Assembly (NCBI GenBank): GCA_013398295.1
Contig: VZSF01009046.1
Location: 60,143 to 124,142 of the forward strand
From: Chionis minor
Lineage: Eukaryota > Chordata > Aves > Charadriiformes > Chionididae
Length of the DNA stretch: 64,000 bases
Direction: 5' to 3'
Shown piece after piece: positions 13,710 through 28,319 of the stretch; position 1 is the first letter of the stretch; each line of letters starts with the position of its first letter. Below the pieces are notes generated by a model. It worked only from the letters and a program-made list of their open reading frames with translations. It was not told the origin of the DNA and searched no databases. A program made the translations under genes and the position numbers.

Positions 13710-16587
13710 CAAAATTCCAAGTTTTCCACTACCCTTGAAGATCAGACTGCCTTCATATAAGACCAAAGCTTGAAATTTTTCAAAGGGGCAGTTAAAAATG
13801 AAGGTTTTCTGGAAATACATAGAAATTGTGCTGCCAAATCTTTGTCTTCATGTGATAAACTCCCATTAAATTTTTGTGAGAATTGAATACTTTTGCAAGT
13901 TCCTTTGAAAACCTCACTCATTATTAAAAGCTTAAGAAAATCATCTAATTATTTATATGGCTAGGTACGGATTTTTATTTTTTTTTAAATTTGGGTCATT
14001 ATTTTATTTTACCAGAGGAACTGGGACCTGCAGTTAGGTATGTAGCTTCTGTTACATTTTGGGCATCACCTAACTCCTACGGATCTTTCAGTAATCTGAA
14101 TTTAACTGTGGATTTGTATAGGCACATTTAGACAGCTGGAATCAAAATGCTGACATTGTGGTCTCGAGCCTGGCTAAACCATGCCATAAAGAATGGCACA
14201 GAGGCCATGTGCTGGTATATGGTGTGTTAACATCAATAAAGTGTGAAACACAGGACGTGACCTGAAAGCTGTACCAGAATACTGTGGCCAGGTAAATATG
14301 CCATGTTTCTCAACAGGGTTTATTTGATCAGGAGCAGCCCTGGACTTCCACAACTATATCCCTCCTTTTTCTGAAGCTAAAACAATCTCAGGTAGCTAAG
14401 ATTTTAACATGTACCATGTTTTACTGCACAGCACAAGATTTGTGTTTGTTTCTTTATAAAATTGAAATGCATGAGGTTTTATGCGTTTATGTCTGGGAGC
14501 TCTTTTGAGGTCTTTGGATCAAATTCACCACAGGTATAACAAAATCTTGTGACTGCTATGTATGAACCATGAGCTAATTCTAAGAATACACCAAGTGTGA
14601 GGGTTAGGGATTTATTTCCATATCTTATTCAAGAATTTAAGTTGATGGCATTAAAAACTACCTTAATTCATTTGGAGAGTTGAATTTTACATAAATTGAA
14701 ACTCCAGGGCTGCTTTCCCTAAAAAATAATGTAGAGGTCAGCTCTCCGCTGGTGTAAAACAGCACAATTCCTTTGAGAATCTGGCCCTTACTATTTCAGA
14801 GTGAGATAAAAGGGAGAAAAAAAGGACCAAAAAGTTAATGCAATAACATGTTTTACTAAACACTCTCAGAATGCATACTCGGCAACATAGTTGACAAAAT
14901 GCATCACAGAAGCTGCAGCATGACAGTCATAAAAGGATGCATTTTAGCAGCCTCTGATACAGTCTCATTATATTTTCAGCAATGCACATAGAGTAGTAAT
15001 GAATGCAAGAAGTTATAACGTGAGCACCTAGGTGGTAACAGCATGAAATGCTTTCAAAGCAACAAAATAGCACATAATAGAGATGCTAGGATATGCATTT
15101 TGGAAAGACTTTAGATAACTATTCTTCACCTAAAAAACCCAAACAAAAAACATAAAATGACAACAAAAACATCCAGAACATATGACATGACATACCATAA
15201 CAAATTAAAGGACTTAATTATATCAGTTATGTAGTTTAGTCGAGAGGAGTTTTTAAAAAACTGACTGCCAAACCTTAAGCAGGTTATAAATACACATACA
15301 TAAACGAGAGACCTTAACAGCACTCACAGAACACTTGCCACTACAGTTGAAAAACCTATAAACAACTCATATCACTGTTCCTTAAATGTTTGAAATTCTT
15401 TTTTTTTCCTTAAAAAGTGAAACTCAAGTAAATAAACCCAGAAAATGGAGGAGGTTTTTAATATTAAGAGATCCACAATGAAAATATTGAACAATGCAGC
15501 TGGAGCAGAGCATTCCAGCACTAATTGGGAGGCACTGAGATTCGTATGGTTTTTAATTTGGACTTTAGTCTGGCTGTGCAGTGGTTGAAAAACTTCCTTC
15601 AGCACTCTCAAAGGCGTTCCCTCTATTTGACAGCTGTGGCCTGTTAGCAGGTCAGAAAATGTCAAGCAAGGACTATAAAATTCACAGAACATTTCCCTGC
15701 CTCTGAACCCTAAGAAATATGAGCTAGCATGTATCAACAACATGTATGAACACAAAGGTCAGATTAGAAGGAAAATCTCAGGGTAATAGAGACTCAGAGT
15801 CAGGCGAAATAAGCTTAGAGAGTAATAAAAGGCTGTTGAAAGGTCTCATATTATTAAGGTGTTCATATTATTTTTCCTATAGAATTTATACCCATAATAT
15901 ATTTTCACATGTTTTGCTGTTATAGGTTATGTTTCAAACTGCAATCATCCTCTTCAATCAATTAATTTAATGGTACAAAACACCCCTGAAAATATCCTTT
16001 TCTGAGAATTCTGTAGAGGTAACTGATTCTGAGAGGGTACATCATTGCTGTCATCCGCAGCTCACCATTTTTTCTACCTGTAGGGCTTCACATGGTACTT
16101 CAGCAGGATTTACATTTCTGACAGCAAAACTACAGATAATCTCTAACAAGGTAATGCTTATAATGCCTATATATTCTGTGGCAGAAGCTGGGCTTAAGAA
16201 AGGTTTCAATCTTCATCCAGAAGACTTATTACAGTATTGAGTGATTACTACAGTGTTTTCAGATCTTTAAAGTCTGAAATGGTAGTTTCATCACCGTTCT
16301 ACATACTTTATCATGTATCCAAAATAAAAAGTGTTTCTAATTCTGCTTGGTGAGATTCTGACCTTATGCAATGAATAAACTCCAATGAAGTTAAGGAACT
16401 TTCTTCACATGCATATTGATATTATTAAGACTGGGGTTTTTTCCATTCAACTTCAACCATCATCTTCCTAATTAATCAAACTATTATTCATTATTTTTCT
16501 TTACATTACCCAAATTAACCCTCTCATTCCTAGTTAATATATTTAATGGTCTTTGTGGTATCTGCAGTATTCTTCCTTTGATTTTTG

Positions 16588-16616
16588 TTAAAATTAAAAT
16601 TAAAATTAAAAAAAAA
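16588..16616. repeat. A-rich simple repeat (TTAAAA)n beside a CR1 3' end
   Basis: Three units of ttaaaa/aaatta type run into an A8 stretch immediately left of the minus-strand CR1 whose 3' end lies at about 16633. It may have been the A/T-rich target region of that insertion; this is inference. Confidence 0.8.
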
Positions 16617-16632
16617 GGAGGAAAAAAAAATC

Positions 16633-18262
16633 CTAGAATCACAGAATGGTTAGAATTGGAAAGGACATTCAAGATAAACTAATGTCAAGCCCCCTGCCAT
16701 GAGCAAGGACACTTTCCACTAGACCACATTGCTCAAAGCCCTGTTCAACAGTTGAACACTTCCAGGGATGGAGCATCCACAGCTTCTCTGGGCAATCAGT
16801 TCTGGTCTCTCACCAAAAACAGAACACAGTATTTGAGGTGGGACCTCACCAGTGCTGAGTACAGGGGGACAATCACTTTTCTACTCCTGCTGGCCACACT
16901 ATTCCTGATACAAGCCAGGATGCTGCAGGCCTTTTTGGCCACCTGAGCACACTTCTGGCTCATATGCAGCCAGCTGTCAGCCAACACCCCAGGTCCTTTT
17001 CTGCCAGGCAGGTTTCCAGCCACTCTTCCCCAAGCCTGCAGTGCTGCTTGGGGTTGTTGTGACCCAAGTGTAGGACCCAGCACTTGGCCTTGCTGAACTT
17101 CATACCATTGGCCCTGGCCCATCGATCCAGCCTGTCCAGATCCTCCTGTAAGGGCCATCTTAAACTCAAGCAGGTCAACATGCCCATCTAACTTGGTGTC
17201 ATCTGCAAAATTACTGAGGGTGCGCTCGATCCCCTCATCCAGGTTGTAGTAAAGATATTAAACAGAACTGGCCCCAATACCAAGCCCTGGGGAACACCAC
17301 TTGTGATGGACTGCCAAGTGGATTTAACTCTATTCACCACCACTCTTTGGGCCTCACCTTTCAGCCAGTTTTTTACAAAGTGAAGAGTGTACCCATCCAA
17401 GCCATGAGCAGCCAGTTTCTTCAGGAGAGTGATGTGGGAAACGGTGTTCAAGGTTTTACTAAAGTCTAGGTAGACAACGTCCACAGCGTTCCTTGTCCAC
17501 TAAGCGAGTCACCTTGTCATAGAAGAAGATCAGGTTAGTCAAGCAGGACCTGCCTTTCATAAACCCATGGTCTGTGCCCGATCACCTGATTGTCCTTTAT
17601 GTGCCATGTAATGGCATTCAGGATGATCTGCTCCATAATCTTCCCCGGCACTGAGGTCAGACTGATAGGCTTGTAGTTCCCCAGTTCCTTCTTCTGGTCC
17701 TTTTTGTGGATGGGTGTCACATTTGCTAATGTCCAGTCAACTGGGACCTCTCTGGTTAGCCAGGACTGCTGATAAATGATAGAAAGAGGCTTGGTGAACA
17801 CTTCTGCCAGCTCCCTCAGCGCCCTTGGTTCAATCCCATCTGGTCCCACACACACAGACAGGCTTCTGTGTGTGTAAGTGCTGTAGCAGGTCCTTCACCA
17901 TTTCCCCTTGGTTTATGGGGGCTTCACTCTACTCCCTGCCTCTGTCTTCTAGCTCAGGGGGCTGGGTGCTCAGGGTACAACTGGTCTTACTCTAAAAGAC
18001 TGAGTCAAAGAAGGCATTAAGTACCTCAGCCATTTCCTCATCCTTGGTCACTATGTTTCCTCTCCTATCTGCAAAAGGATGGAGATTCTCCTTAGTTCTC
18101 CTTTTATTGCTAATGTATTTATAGAAACATTTTTATTGGTGTTAACATCAGAAGACAGGTTAAGTTCAAGTTGGGTTTTGGCCCTTCTGATTTTCCCCCT
18201 ACATAACCTTACAGCATCTTTGTCGTCTTCCTGAGTGTCCAGCTCCTTCTTCCAAAGGCTAT
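16633..18262 (-). mobile_element. CR1 LINE, 5'-truncated, linker plus RT to 3' end
   Basis: Read on the minus strand from 18262, the copy first shows the linker between endonuclease and RT (FYKYISNKRRTKENLHPFAD, DEEMAEVLNAFFDSVF). Next comes the RT start (PDGIEPRALRELAEVFTKPL, LANVTPIHKKDQKKELGNYK), motif A ([13 protein letters not shown]), motif B ([17 protein letters not shown]) and the catalytic FADD box at 17198-17209. It ends in the 3' UTR near 16633. Frame breaks occur between these blocks, so it is inactive, though the catalytic residues visible in motifs A and C are kept. It is antisense to the host gene. At about 1.63 kb it is the longest uninterrupted CR1 here. Confidence 0.95.
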
Positions 18263-21200
18263 AAAAGAACTATAGTGTTATACTAGTTCATAATGTCCTA
18301 ACAATTACAATTACAACAATTAAAATAATTCCACTAAGTAGAGGATACCAGTACACAGTGTCCTACCTAGCATGTATATGTATAAGGAAATTTAATCATA
18401 TCTTCTCCAGGAGAACCTAGAGCCTTGAAAATGAGAAAAAATATTATGTTTTTCCTTCCACTTTTCATTAAATCCTTAATATGTACAAATAAGTGATGAT
18501 AAAATGTTGCAGATAATAGAGAAAATAGTTTTTCTGTCATATTTTAGTCTGTTTAGGTAAGCTTTATTCTTGCTCCGGTTCTCTGTTTGAAATATGACTT
18601 TCACAGCAATACTGAGCCATGCATATCATTGTAAGAAGTAAATACCTTATGTTCCTTTAAGCATAGCAATTTATATGTTTCATTAAAGTATAATGATAAA
18701 ATGTGTGAATCTGCTTTGCTTTCTTTTCTTTTAGGATATGTAAGAGCACCAAAGTATTATGTTTTTAATCTATGTTTCAGAATTTTCATTTGGTCATAAA
18801 GACCAATCTATTAAAAATAATGCTGAAGAAAGGAGTTGGTATATTGCACAAAGAGAACAGCAAAGTATCATACTGGTTTTTAACAAATTAAAAGACAAAG
18901 ACATTTCACTTGTTAAACTCCATAGCATCAGAAGGTTACAATACTAAAATGATGACAAGAAAATTTACTCAAGATAATTGAATCATGTTTATTAACAACT
19001 TTGGTTTTGGTTTACATTGGACAGGATCTGTCCTTTATGAAAATATAGAAAGCTGGTAAGGCTATAGTGTATGATATAAAGAGTTATATACTGCTATGAC
19101 AGTGTAATAACTTAGGAAGAATTGTACACTACATACAAGCTAAACATTCTAATACGTAAAAAGGCATGAAAAAATACAGTGATATATATGAATTTTCATG
19201 CAAACATTTACAGGTGTAATACTTGTAACTCAAAAAGCAACTCATGTCAAAATGTTTTCCACCTACCATATCACAAAAGCAGCTGGATACTTAGCTGTCT
19301 CTAGACATTTTCTACATTACATGGTAGCCTACATGGAAATAAATCAAAATGTGAAGGTAGTAAAGTTCTTTCCAATTCTGATCAGAACAGAATCTTTCCA
19401 ATTCCATTGGACTCCACCGTGCTGATAATAAGCGCTACTCTCTTTTCATTTGTTTCTTCATTTTTCTTCCAAATTTCCTCTTTGCCTAGATTCTTATGCT
19501 TATAGGAACTCTAACTTGCTCTTTTTGTATTTTTTTGGTTGAAGAAATGCACTTATCTTTATGATACATCATTTTTTACCCTAGGTATTGTCACATCTAT
19601 GTCAGATCCAGAAAAAATGAATAAAACAAGCCCTTGGACAAGATTCTACATTCTAAACATTTTTTTGAAAGAATAATATCAATGCAAGATTCATAACATA
19701 CATGTATGATGTAACAATGTTTGATAGGTTTTTCTATTTCCACGAATCAGGATGATTTGAATGATTTTCCAGCTATGTACAACAGTCTGTCTGGATAACA
19801 TTGCCCCTGAAGCCTAATTCTAAGAGCAGTCTTCTGTACATTAAAAATTCTTTTTGTGTCTAGTTCATGAAATAAGAATATCGAGAATCACTCAGTTATT
19901 AGCCAAAACTTTCCAAAAAGCAGTCAGTTTGTTCACTCATGAATCTTTTTAGATGGTGAATGAGTTAAGGTCTAACGGCAGAGTTTTATGAAACATGCTC
20001 AATGCCCTATGCCAGAGATATATTTCACCTGTCAAAAACATGGAAAGTCCCATGATGCAAATCCACAATGTCGCACTAAGTCTGGTGTTGAATTACACTG
20101 GGGAGGATCTGGTCTTTCTTGAAGAAAATATAGGATTTTGGTATGTCTATAGTAATTTTCCATCCAGCTGTAATCCCTGCTTCTTAAGATGTCTTGTTTG
20201 TTTGAATTCTTTCTGTTTCAACTTTGTAATGTTTTTTATTACTGTAAATTCACAGAAGTACTTAAGTATCATTTTATATGTTTGCAGTCATGAGTATTTT
20301 TATTATTTAATGAAACTCGGCAAATTTATGAATCCAGTTTCACTTTTGTTCTTCTGTGTAAAACATTGAACTTGTTTGAAGTTTCCACCTTCTCATGTGA
20401 TGTGCAGTTTTGGACAGAGATACACTCTTTCTTTTCTTCTCTATCCCTTTATGTGTGTTCATTAAAACTTTAAGGGATATAATGAACATATAGTTTGGTA
20501 CCTACGCCTTCCTGGTTCTTATTCACTAAAGGCAACTACAATCTTCAGACTTTTGAGTATTCAACATAAAAAGTTTCTATATTTAAGGGTGCATATAATC
20601 AAAACCATCTCACTCCTTATGCTACAGGGTTCTTCACTTGACTTGTGCATATTTAACAGGACTTAAGTGTAAAAGAAATGGTCTTTTCTCTATTTATTTT
20701 GACAGACCAAATCTGAAAGATTAGACTGTATACAGAACGCAATGACAAACTCTTATTTCCAATAAATTTTGACTGAAATGAGAAACCTGGATTCAGTCCT
20801 CCTTTCCAATCTATAGCAGAAAGGCAACAGAATTATCTCAAATACAACTGGTCTCAGAGAGAATAAAAAGAGGAATTTTTTCTCTTTTGGCATAAGTGTT
20901 GGGAGTTTACGGTTTATTTTGAACCAAACATTTTTCTTTTGTATGGTTCTTCACTTGTAAATTTGTTTCTTTCTTCTTGCCTTGCCTTTCCCAATAATTT
21001 TTTAAATCTAGAACAGTGCTCATTATCACAACAGCAAGTTTTCTGTAGAAATTACTTAAAAAGTAATTTTGAATTACATACATATAATTAATTATTAAAA
21101 TGATTGTTGGTTTCATAGTAGAGAGTTCTAGGTAGAACTATATGAATATTTGTATCTTAATCAAATTTACCCTCAGGTTTGGTGTATTTACCCTCACCTC

Positions 21201-24200
21201 ATGCTTGCAGTAAGTTGACCTAACATAGAAAGCTAATATCCCAAATAAACTGCCTTCTTTCTTAGTCACTCTTCCTTGATGCTCCCTCAACTACTTCTGT
21301 CTGAAACCACCTTGTAAACATTGATGGTTCTGCATTCCAGACTAGCAGCTAGAACAGAAATAGGGACACTCTGGAAGATCTTTTTTGCTATGAGTAATTT
21401 CCATATGAAAATCAAGCATGGTAAATGAAGACCAATTTTATTCTTTTCTGTCCACTGGGGTTTAAACTGTTGTAGACAAGCCCTGAAATGTTTCTTTAAC
21501 ATTCAGCACTACAGTGGATTCAGAATTAGTCTGGATGACAGTGAACTAAAATGCTACTAAGATTCCCTACATCTGGCAAGAATCTTACAAGTCCTCAAAA
21601 TCGCTTGGATGATATAAAAGCCATGACTTATATATCAAGGTAAGCACCCAGCACTCTTGAATCTTGCAATGAGTTCCTGAGTGCTTACATTAGCTTTGAT
21701 TATGAGCATTGCTGTTTTAATTCACTTAAATGATTTAGAAAACATCAGTGTGTATGCTTCAGAACAGATTCGACGCTAAGTCCTTTGTGATTTACTGTAC
21801 TTTAACTAGTTTAATATTGGTCCTTGATTGGAATTTCAAGTGTAATTGCAGATAAATATTTGAAGATGCTTTTTTCTACCACAAAATTTTTAACAAGCAA
21901 CATCTATATTTAGTTTAAAAGGTAAGTGCTAGAGATTTGATTTCTGAATCCTGTCTGTTATAATTTATACAGTGAACATTTGTCGGTCCTATTGACCTAC
22001 TTTGATTAAGAATCATAATCTGCAGCCATGCACTATTCATGATATACATACTTATTGAAGGAAAATTTGGAATTAGATTCCAGTCTCAGATGTTCTTTCT
22101 GTGTCTTTTCATAAGTTCATGGAATTTAAAGGCTGAAGATTTTCTTTCACCACAGATGAAACTACATGGTAGTAATGGAATAGCATGATCAGTCAAAGTT
22201 ACAGACCAATATACCTCAACTAGTCATGCAACACTGAGGAAGTATCCATATGAAATAAAGTTTAGAGCTTCAGTATAAAGTTGTTTTTCTTTTCTAAAAC
22301 AATTTTACTCAAGTGTTTCCCTTTAGTTTGAATATCTGATAGGGATTTAATGATTATGTGATAGATCAATTGCAAATGTTAATTCTGTAGGCAGGCCTTC
22401 AAATATGCAGGAAAACACATGAAAACCAGTAATATAAGAGTATTGCAAAACTATAAATTGAGAGTTGGCAGTACCAATGAGACAGAGAGGGCAAATACAT
22501 TACAATCATTTACCAGAGGGAATAAATTGGTGGGAAGTAATGAGGATACAACCTAAAAATAAATCCCTAAAAACATATATGTGACCCAGGCAGAGAGCAA
22601 GACAGCAGACATGCACATTATGGACAGCATATGTGATTTGTTTTGAGAGGCTAGAATGACTACCCTATAAGGGGTAGTTTGAATGGAGTATGGTAAAATA
22701 AAGTAGACACGCAAAATGTTCTGCTGCAGATGTCACAGTAAATGAGTGTTAGGAATTGTAGTGCTATGGACAGCAAGAATAAATCAGGAGTTTACATGAA
22801 TTCCACTGGAGGAAATATAAGATCTGGAAATAGCTTAAATTATTGAATTTTTAGAGATATTACCAAAGACAATATTGTAACTAAGTTTTAGAGTTGCACA
22901 GAAATATATAATCATAGGTAGGATTTCCACGGAAATTTGGCTCTTAACTAACCTGCACTTACCACTTTGATTTTTGAGCTTAAAGACTTTAAATCCTTTT
23001 AATATTATTTTTAGTTGTAATGTTAACCTTTAACATCTTTTTTCTTTAGCACAACTTATTCTTATATTTTTTCATAATTTTTATATTGGCCTTGGTTTTC
23101 TTTTTCCTGTCACTTCACAATGAAAAAAAATATTTTAAATATTTTAACATTTTCTTCTGGTTCAGGGAGGACTATATTTTTTATTTACAGTTTCCCAACC
23201 TAAGAAAATTATTTTCCATTCTACTGCAGTATTGTTATGACTAATAATATCTGTGAGTCTTATAAACAGACAGATTATGCTGTCTTCTGGAAACTAATGG
23301 GGAGATGGTGAAAAATCCCAGTAGTCTCAGCATTGCATATTGGAACTGAACCATAAATCATATTCCTAATACTCTTGGGAAGTCCTTGCATGGGATTTTG
23401 TAGTTGGGTTAAATGTAGGTAGATTTTCTTCCTTTAGAGTATGTGCCCCAAGCTTTCTTTGGAGCTTTTTGTCTTTTCTATTGTAATGAAGTTATGCTTG
23501 GAAAAGGATAGAGAGTTAGGAATTGAGCTTTACTTCAGCAAGCTTCTTTGCTTTTGCTTTCTGCAGATACCTTGAGATTTTTATGAACATGAAATACTGT
23601 TTTAATTTGTACCTGTGCTGTCTTTTTCATGTCTAATTTTATCTTTTAAGCATAATATATATATTTCATTTATTGTTTGTTGCTCCTCTGTCTCTTTAGG
23701 CAGTAAAAGTTGTGAAAAAATAATATTAGTATTCATTTAAGTAAGATCTGAGCAACCAGAACTATCTAAGTGTAAACTGAAACAAAATACTCAGCTTTTA
23801 TTACATTTATTGCTAAGTCTTCTTAGCAACTTCTCCATAAAAGAACTTCACTCTTATTGATTCTTCAAGATTAATTAAAAGAGATAACTTTTTCTTTCTA
23901 AGAGAATGCCTATCCTTATTCTCTATGTAAGGCTGATGCACTCTTGGTTTCTGAAAGTGGATGAAATAAAGGCTCTGGTACCACTGCCCTGACTGGTTTA
24001 CCAGCAGCCTCATTTCCTGCAAACTTCCCTGTTGCTTTATGTAGGGATGCATGAGAACATGGCATCTGACATGGAGTGCGCTTACAATGTCCTTGAAAAG
24101 GGAAAATTGGGACTCCGATGCCAGAACTGTCAATGCTGTCAGCGATTTCAACTGGGTAAATACTCAGTTTCAGTTTCTATAACCTCAGGAGTGTTGCACA

Positions 24201-27200
24201 GTCTGCAGAGTCAACATTACTGAGCAGCATAAGGAGTAATAATTTTCTCCTCCATTTCTGACCCTATCACAAGTATCTTTAGAAGTTAGTTCAACCTATG
24301 TATGTTTCCTGCTAGCTGAGAGCTAAGGCATTCCTGACAGTCTTGGTTTCTTGTCTAATTTTCTGTTGGTACAGCATAGATTGTTCTTCCTGTGGCACAG
24401 CATTGACTTGATGTGATGGTCTTGTGGGTTCTCTCAGAATTTACAGATAATAAATTGCTTCCTGAGGTAACAGGGAATAGACTTGAACAGACAGGCGGTT
24501 GCTCCCTAACAGATGAACCTAAACAGCCTTAAAAAATTATAATACTTTAAAGAATATAACAACAGAACAGAAGTCAAATAGTTCATTTCTAACTCCTAGA
24601 ATATTCTGATTTCTGAGGTATTTTATGCCTTATGTGTGGGTAATACATTTCAAGTTTATTTTTGTTGTAATGTAGTAGCCTAGTTCACAGTAAATTCCTG
24701 AGAATGTAGAAACAAAGGAGATGGAATGGAGAGATTACACTGATTTCTTTGGAAGCTTTATTGCTGTATTCAGTATAATTGAAAGTCATCTCCTTGCCCC
24801 AAAACTTGAGAGAAGTTCTTACTCCATTTCTAATGAAGTTAATGGAAATTTTGCAACTTATTTCATTTGCAGAAAGATCAAGTTTACTGTTTCTGGGCTG
24901 GAAGGCAAGTACTGAAGGTGAGGTTGATAGGAGAGTCATACAAGAGAATCCGAAAGACTTCAGGTTCCCCTCCCTCCATAATTTTGCCCGTTCTTCTGTA
25001 TGTACCAATTGGTCTTCCATGAGTAGTCATGTATATATGATGAGTTTCCTCTAAATCATTATTTTAATGTTTAAAATATTAAAAAGGTTAATACGAATAT
25101 GAATGCAGCTGCCTATTTTGAAGTGACTAGCATTGTCTGATTGTCCTTTGTGTTGGCTTAGTTAACTTCCTTACAAGCCAAATACATTTTCACAAAAGTC
25201 TTGCTGAAGAGGATAGTCCTTTATGCAAGTCAGCACACTACCTCTGCATGGACATGTAGTTAGGAATATTAGCTATATGCATTTAAAAGGATGCACCAGG
25301 AAAAAAAATTCTGCAGAAACATTTTTTCTTTTTATTAGGAAAGACTTCTATAGGCTTAATTATAATGGACAAAAAAGCACTGTTTCCCAGGGAAATACTA
25401 CCCACTGATATCACAAGAATTCAGCCCTGCTGAAGTGCTAGGAGGTATGTTCTCAGTGCACTTATAATTGGGTCATTATCACCATGGTTATGAGATCTAG
25501 CTGACTGAAAACTGTAGGCATTTGTCTCATTAATGCCAAATGTTTTGGTTTATTTCTGGGAACTGAAAACCCTGCTGCCCAGGGAAACCTGTTCTGTGAT
25601 AATCTTTGAAAACAAGCCACTTGAGAATAGCCTGTCTGGTTCATGTCAGATGGTTTCACACCTGTTTTGTTACTGATTCTTAGGGGATTTTGGTTATTAA
25701 ATAACTTTGGTTTGTGGTATACACAAATAACTTTGTGAGTTAGCATTCTTTACATACTGCAAGCCTATTATGAAGCATGGGTCATATGAAGTCACCTCTG
25801 GACTATGCTAGCACCTTAGCATAGTCTTTGCATTTACATTTTACTTTTCCCTCTCCTGTTTTTAGTTTATCTTTTATTGAACACTTTTAGACAAAATACT
25901 TTTCAGCTATGATCTTGGAACTGCATATAGTCACACTTCTCTGCTTGGGATAATTAAAGAAGTGCCACTGTCTTTCCAATTTTGTTTCTATTGTTCCTGA
26001 AACAGAAAATATAATACCATCAGTGATTTCAGTAACACTTGGACCAAACAGAATTCGTACATCTGGACTCGCCCCTTCCTCCCCCCATAGTCTACTCCGT
26101 TGCCAAAATGAGTTACCCAAAAATTGAATACTTTCATTTGATCAGAAAATTTCACAGAAATTTGAGGCTTTCATTTATCAACTACTCAAATCTCTCTCCT
26201 GCTTTACAATGTTTGTTGAGTAGGATTTGTACAGAGTATAAAAAAGCGCATGTAACTACATCACTGACTTCTTACTAGAAGTGTCATGGAAAATTGGAGT
26301 TGGGATGGTTTTTATCTGCTTTAGGCTTTCTTTTTTGTGTATTCGGACTATACATTTTGGTTCTCTTCTAGCAATGTATTTTGTAGGCAGAAGCTTAGAG
26401 TACCAGAGCAAAAAGTGAACAGAGGAAGGCCAGGGTACTTAGAAAAGTAAAAGAATGAATAATACAAATATATAGATCTGAGTGAAAACATAATGTTTGG
26501 AAAAAATCCTTATTTATTGCTGTGTTTGTAGACTATTGTTTATTATTGTTATTATTAGAATAATGTTTTATTGCTCCCCTGTACCAATCAATCATGAGTG
26601 TCTGTAAGTCATCCCAAAATCTAAACATACTCAGGTTATTTCATATATAGTTATCTTTTGAATCAGTGGCTTTATATAACCAGACTCTAAAAATGAAATA
26701 AAAAAGCCTTTTCATGACGATTTTTGCCCGTTCTGTCAGACCTAAACACATCATGTGCTCTCACTCCTATAATCAAAACAGTGGTAGTCTCTACCTATGT
26801 CTGCATAATCCAAACGAAGAATGAAGATGCATAAGCAAAAAGGGACATGAGAGAGTACTAAAGGATCACAGGTAAATCAAAATTGTCATTCCAGCCGTGC
26901 CCAAGCCAAATCTGATACCTGTGCAAGAGTCTTTGTGCTGATTCAGGATGATTAAACAAAAAACACAGTAAATCTGGCCTTGGCATAAATATTAAAGACT
27001 GCCAAATGTGTTCAGGGAAGAGACAGCCTGACTCCATTTCATTTCCGTACACAGCTGGCACTCTGCTAGTAGGTTTGGCTGAAGCCAGTTCTGTATGTCC
27101 TCCCCACGGGCTGCTGGCACTGCAAAGGGTCTCCTCCACTCTCAGGAACACTAGTTCAAAGTGACAGAAAGACACCAAGAGCTTGGAATAACCAACACTT

Positions 27201-27446
27201 CTTGCATTTGCTTTTTTAAAAGTGCAAGAGATCTTCGAAAATGTGAACTCTCAGTGGATTCAAGAACAGCATGATCCAGCTGCAGCCGCCCACACATGCT
27301 GGTGGTAGCACAGACTCTAAGAAATTCAGGCAGTTCTAAGCAATATTCATGGACTATTTTAACAAACCTTCATGTTCCTTTCAAAACAGGTTATTAAAAT
27401 GGCAAGCTTCCTTCTGTTTGCAAGAATTGTTAGTGATCTGTCTGTT

Positions 27447-27674
27447 TTAGATTGGATATTAGGAAAAGAATTCTTCACCAAAAAGGTTATTAAACATTGG
27501 AACCCAGGCTGCCCAGGGAAGGGGTGGAATTGCCATCCCTGGAGACATTTAAAAGGTGGGTAGATGTGGTGCTTAGGGAAACAATTTAGTAGTGGCTTTG
27601 GCTGTGTTAGATTGATGGTTGGACTCAATGATCTTAAGGGTCCCTTCCAACCTAGAAAATTCTATGATTCTATG
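27447..27674 (+). mobile_element. Short CR1 3'-end fragment
   Basis: About 228 bp of CR1 3' end: the ttagattggatattaggaaa start, a decayed stretch encoding the last RT residues, the gtcccttccaacct motif and an attctatgattctatg octamer tail. The copy is severely 5' truncated, as is usual for avian CR1. Confidence 0.92.
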
Positions 27675-28298
27675 TCAGTCAGAGGCTCAGTGAAGGTGTG
27701 TATTTTGGAAATGAGTTCCTTGAGCACATAACTTAGGCTTACTCTTCAGGAGATCCAGGACAGGATACAATACCTGAAGTAACAGAGAGTAGAAGTGCTT
27801 GTATTCAAACTGAGGCAGATCACTAAATAAGGGTAAACATGGACACAGCCTCTGAGATGGTAAAAGAAAGAGAGCTAAAAACTCCCAGGATAGTGCCCAG
27901 GAGCTTTTTGGCTTATGGTATGATGGAGGAATTGACTGTACTTTGACAATAAAGGACAATATCTCATGGCCTGCATTTCCTGCTACAGCTCTCTTTGTGT
28001 ACAGTCTTTCCACTTTCTTCTTTCTTCCCAGTCTTGGTATAAAGGAGAAGGAACCACAAAGCCATGAATCTTCTACAGCACCTAATTCAGGTTAAGAAAG
28101 TGGGGTCATACTATGCCTGTCTGTCCTAAGGGTTTGGCTTTTTCCCTTGATTCTTTTATGCAGACAAAAAAAATCCCCAAACCTGAGGTGCTGCCTAGTC
28201 TGCTGTGGAGCTGCCTGCCTGTTCTCCGGGCATTACAGCAGTGCTTCAAAAGCTGCAGTGCTTCATTACCTCATTGGTGAGAAACTACATTAGACACC

Positions 28299-28319
28299 CC
28301 TCCCCCCCCTTTTTTTTCC
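28299..28319. repeat. C-run followed by T-run low-complexity tract
   Basis: A pyrimidine-only tract (ccctccccccccc then ttttttttcc). No splice signal or coding role is apparent. A poly-A run also sits near 28401-28414. Confidence 0.7.

Noticed and set aside
19995..20369. 124-codon open frame on the + strand
   Set aside because: No recognised family, no splice or promoter context, and composition typical of AT-rich intron DNA (many F, Y, C and L residues).
26858..27178. 106-codon minus-strand frame in a slightly GC-richer region
   Set aside because: No recognisable domain, no flanking splice signals of note, and no repeat family match by eye.
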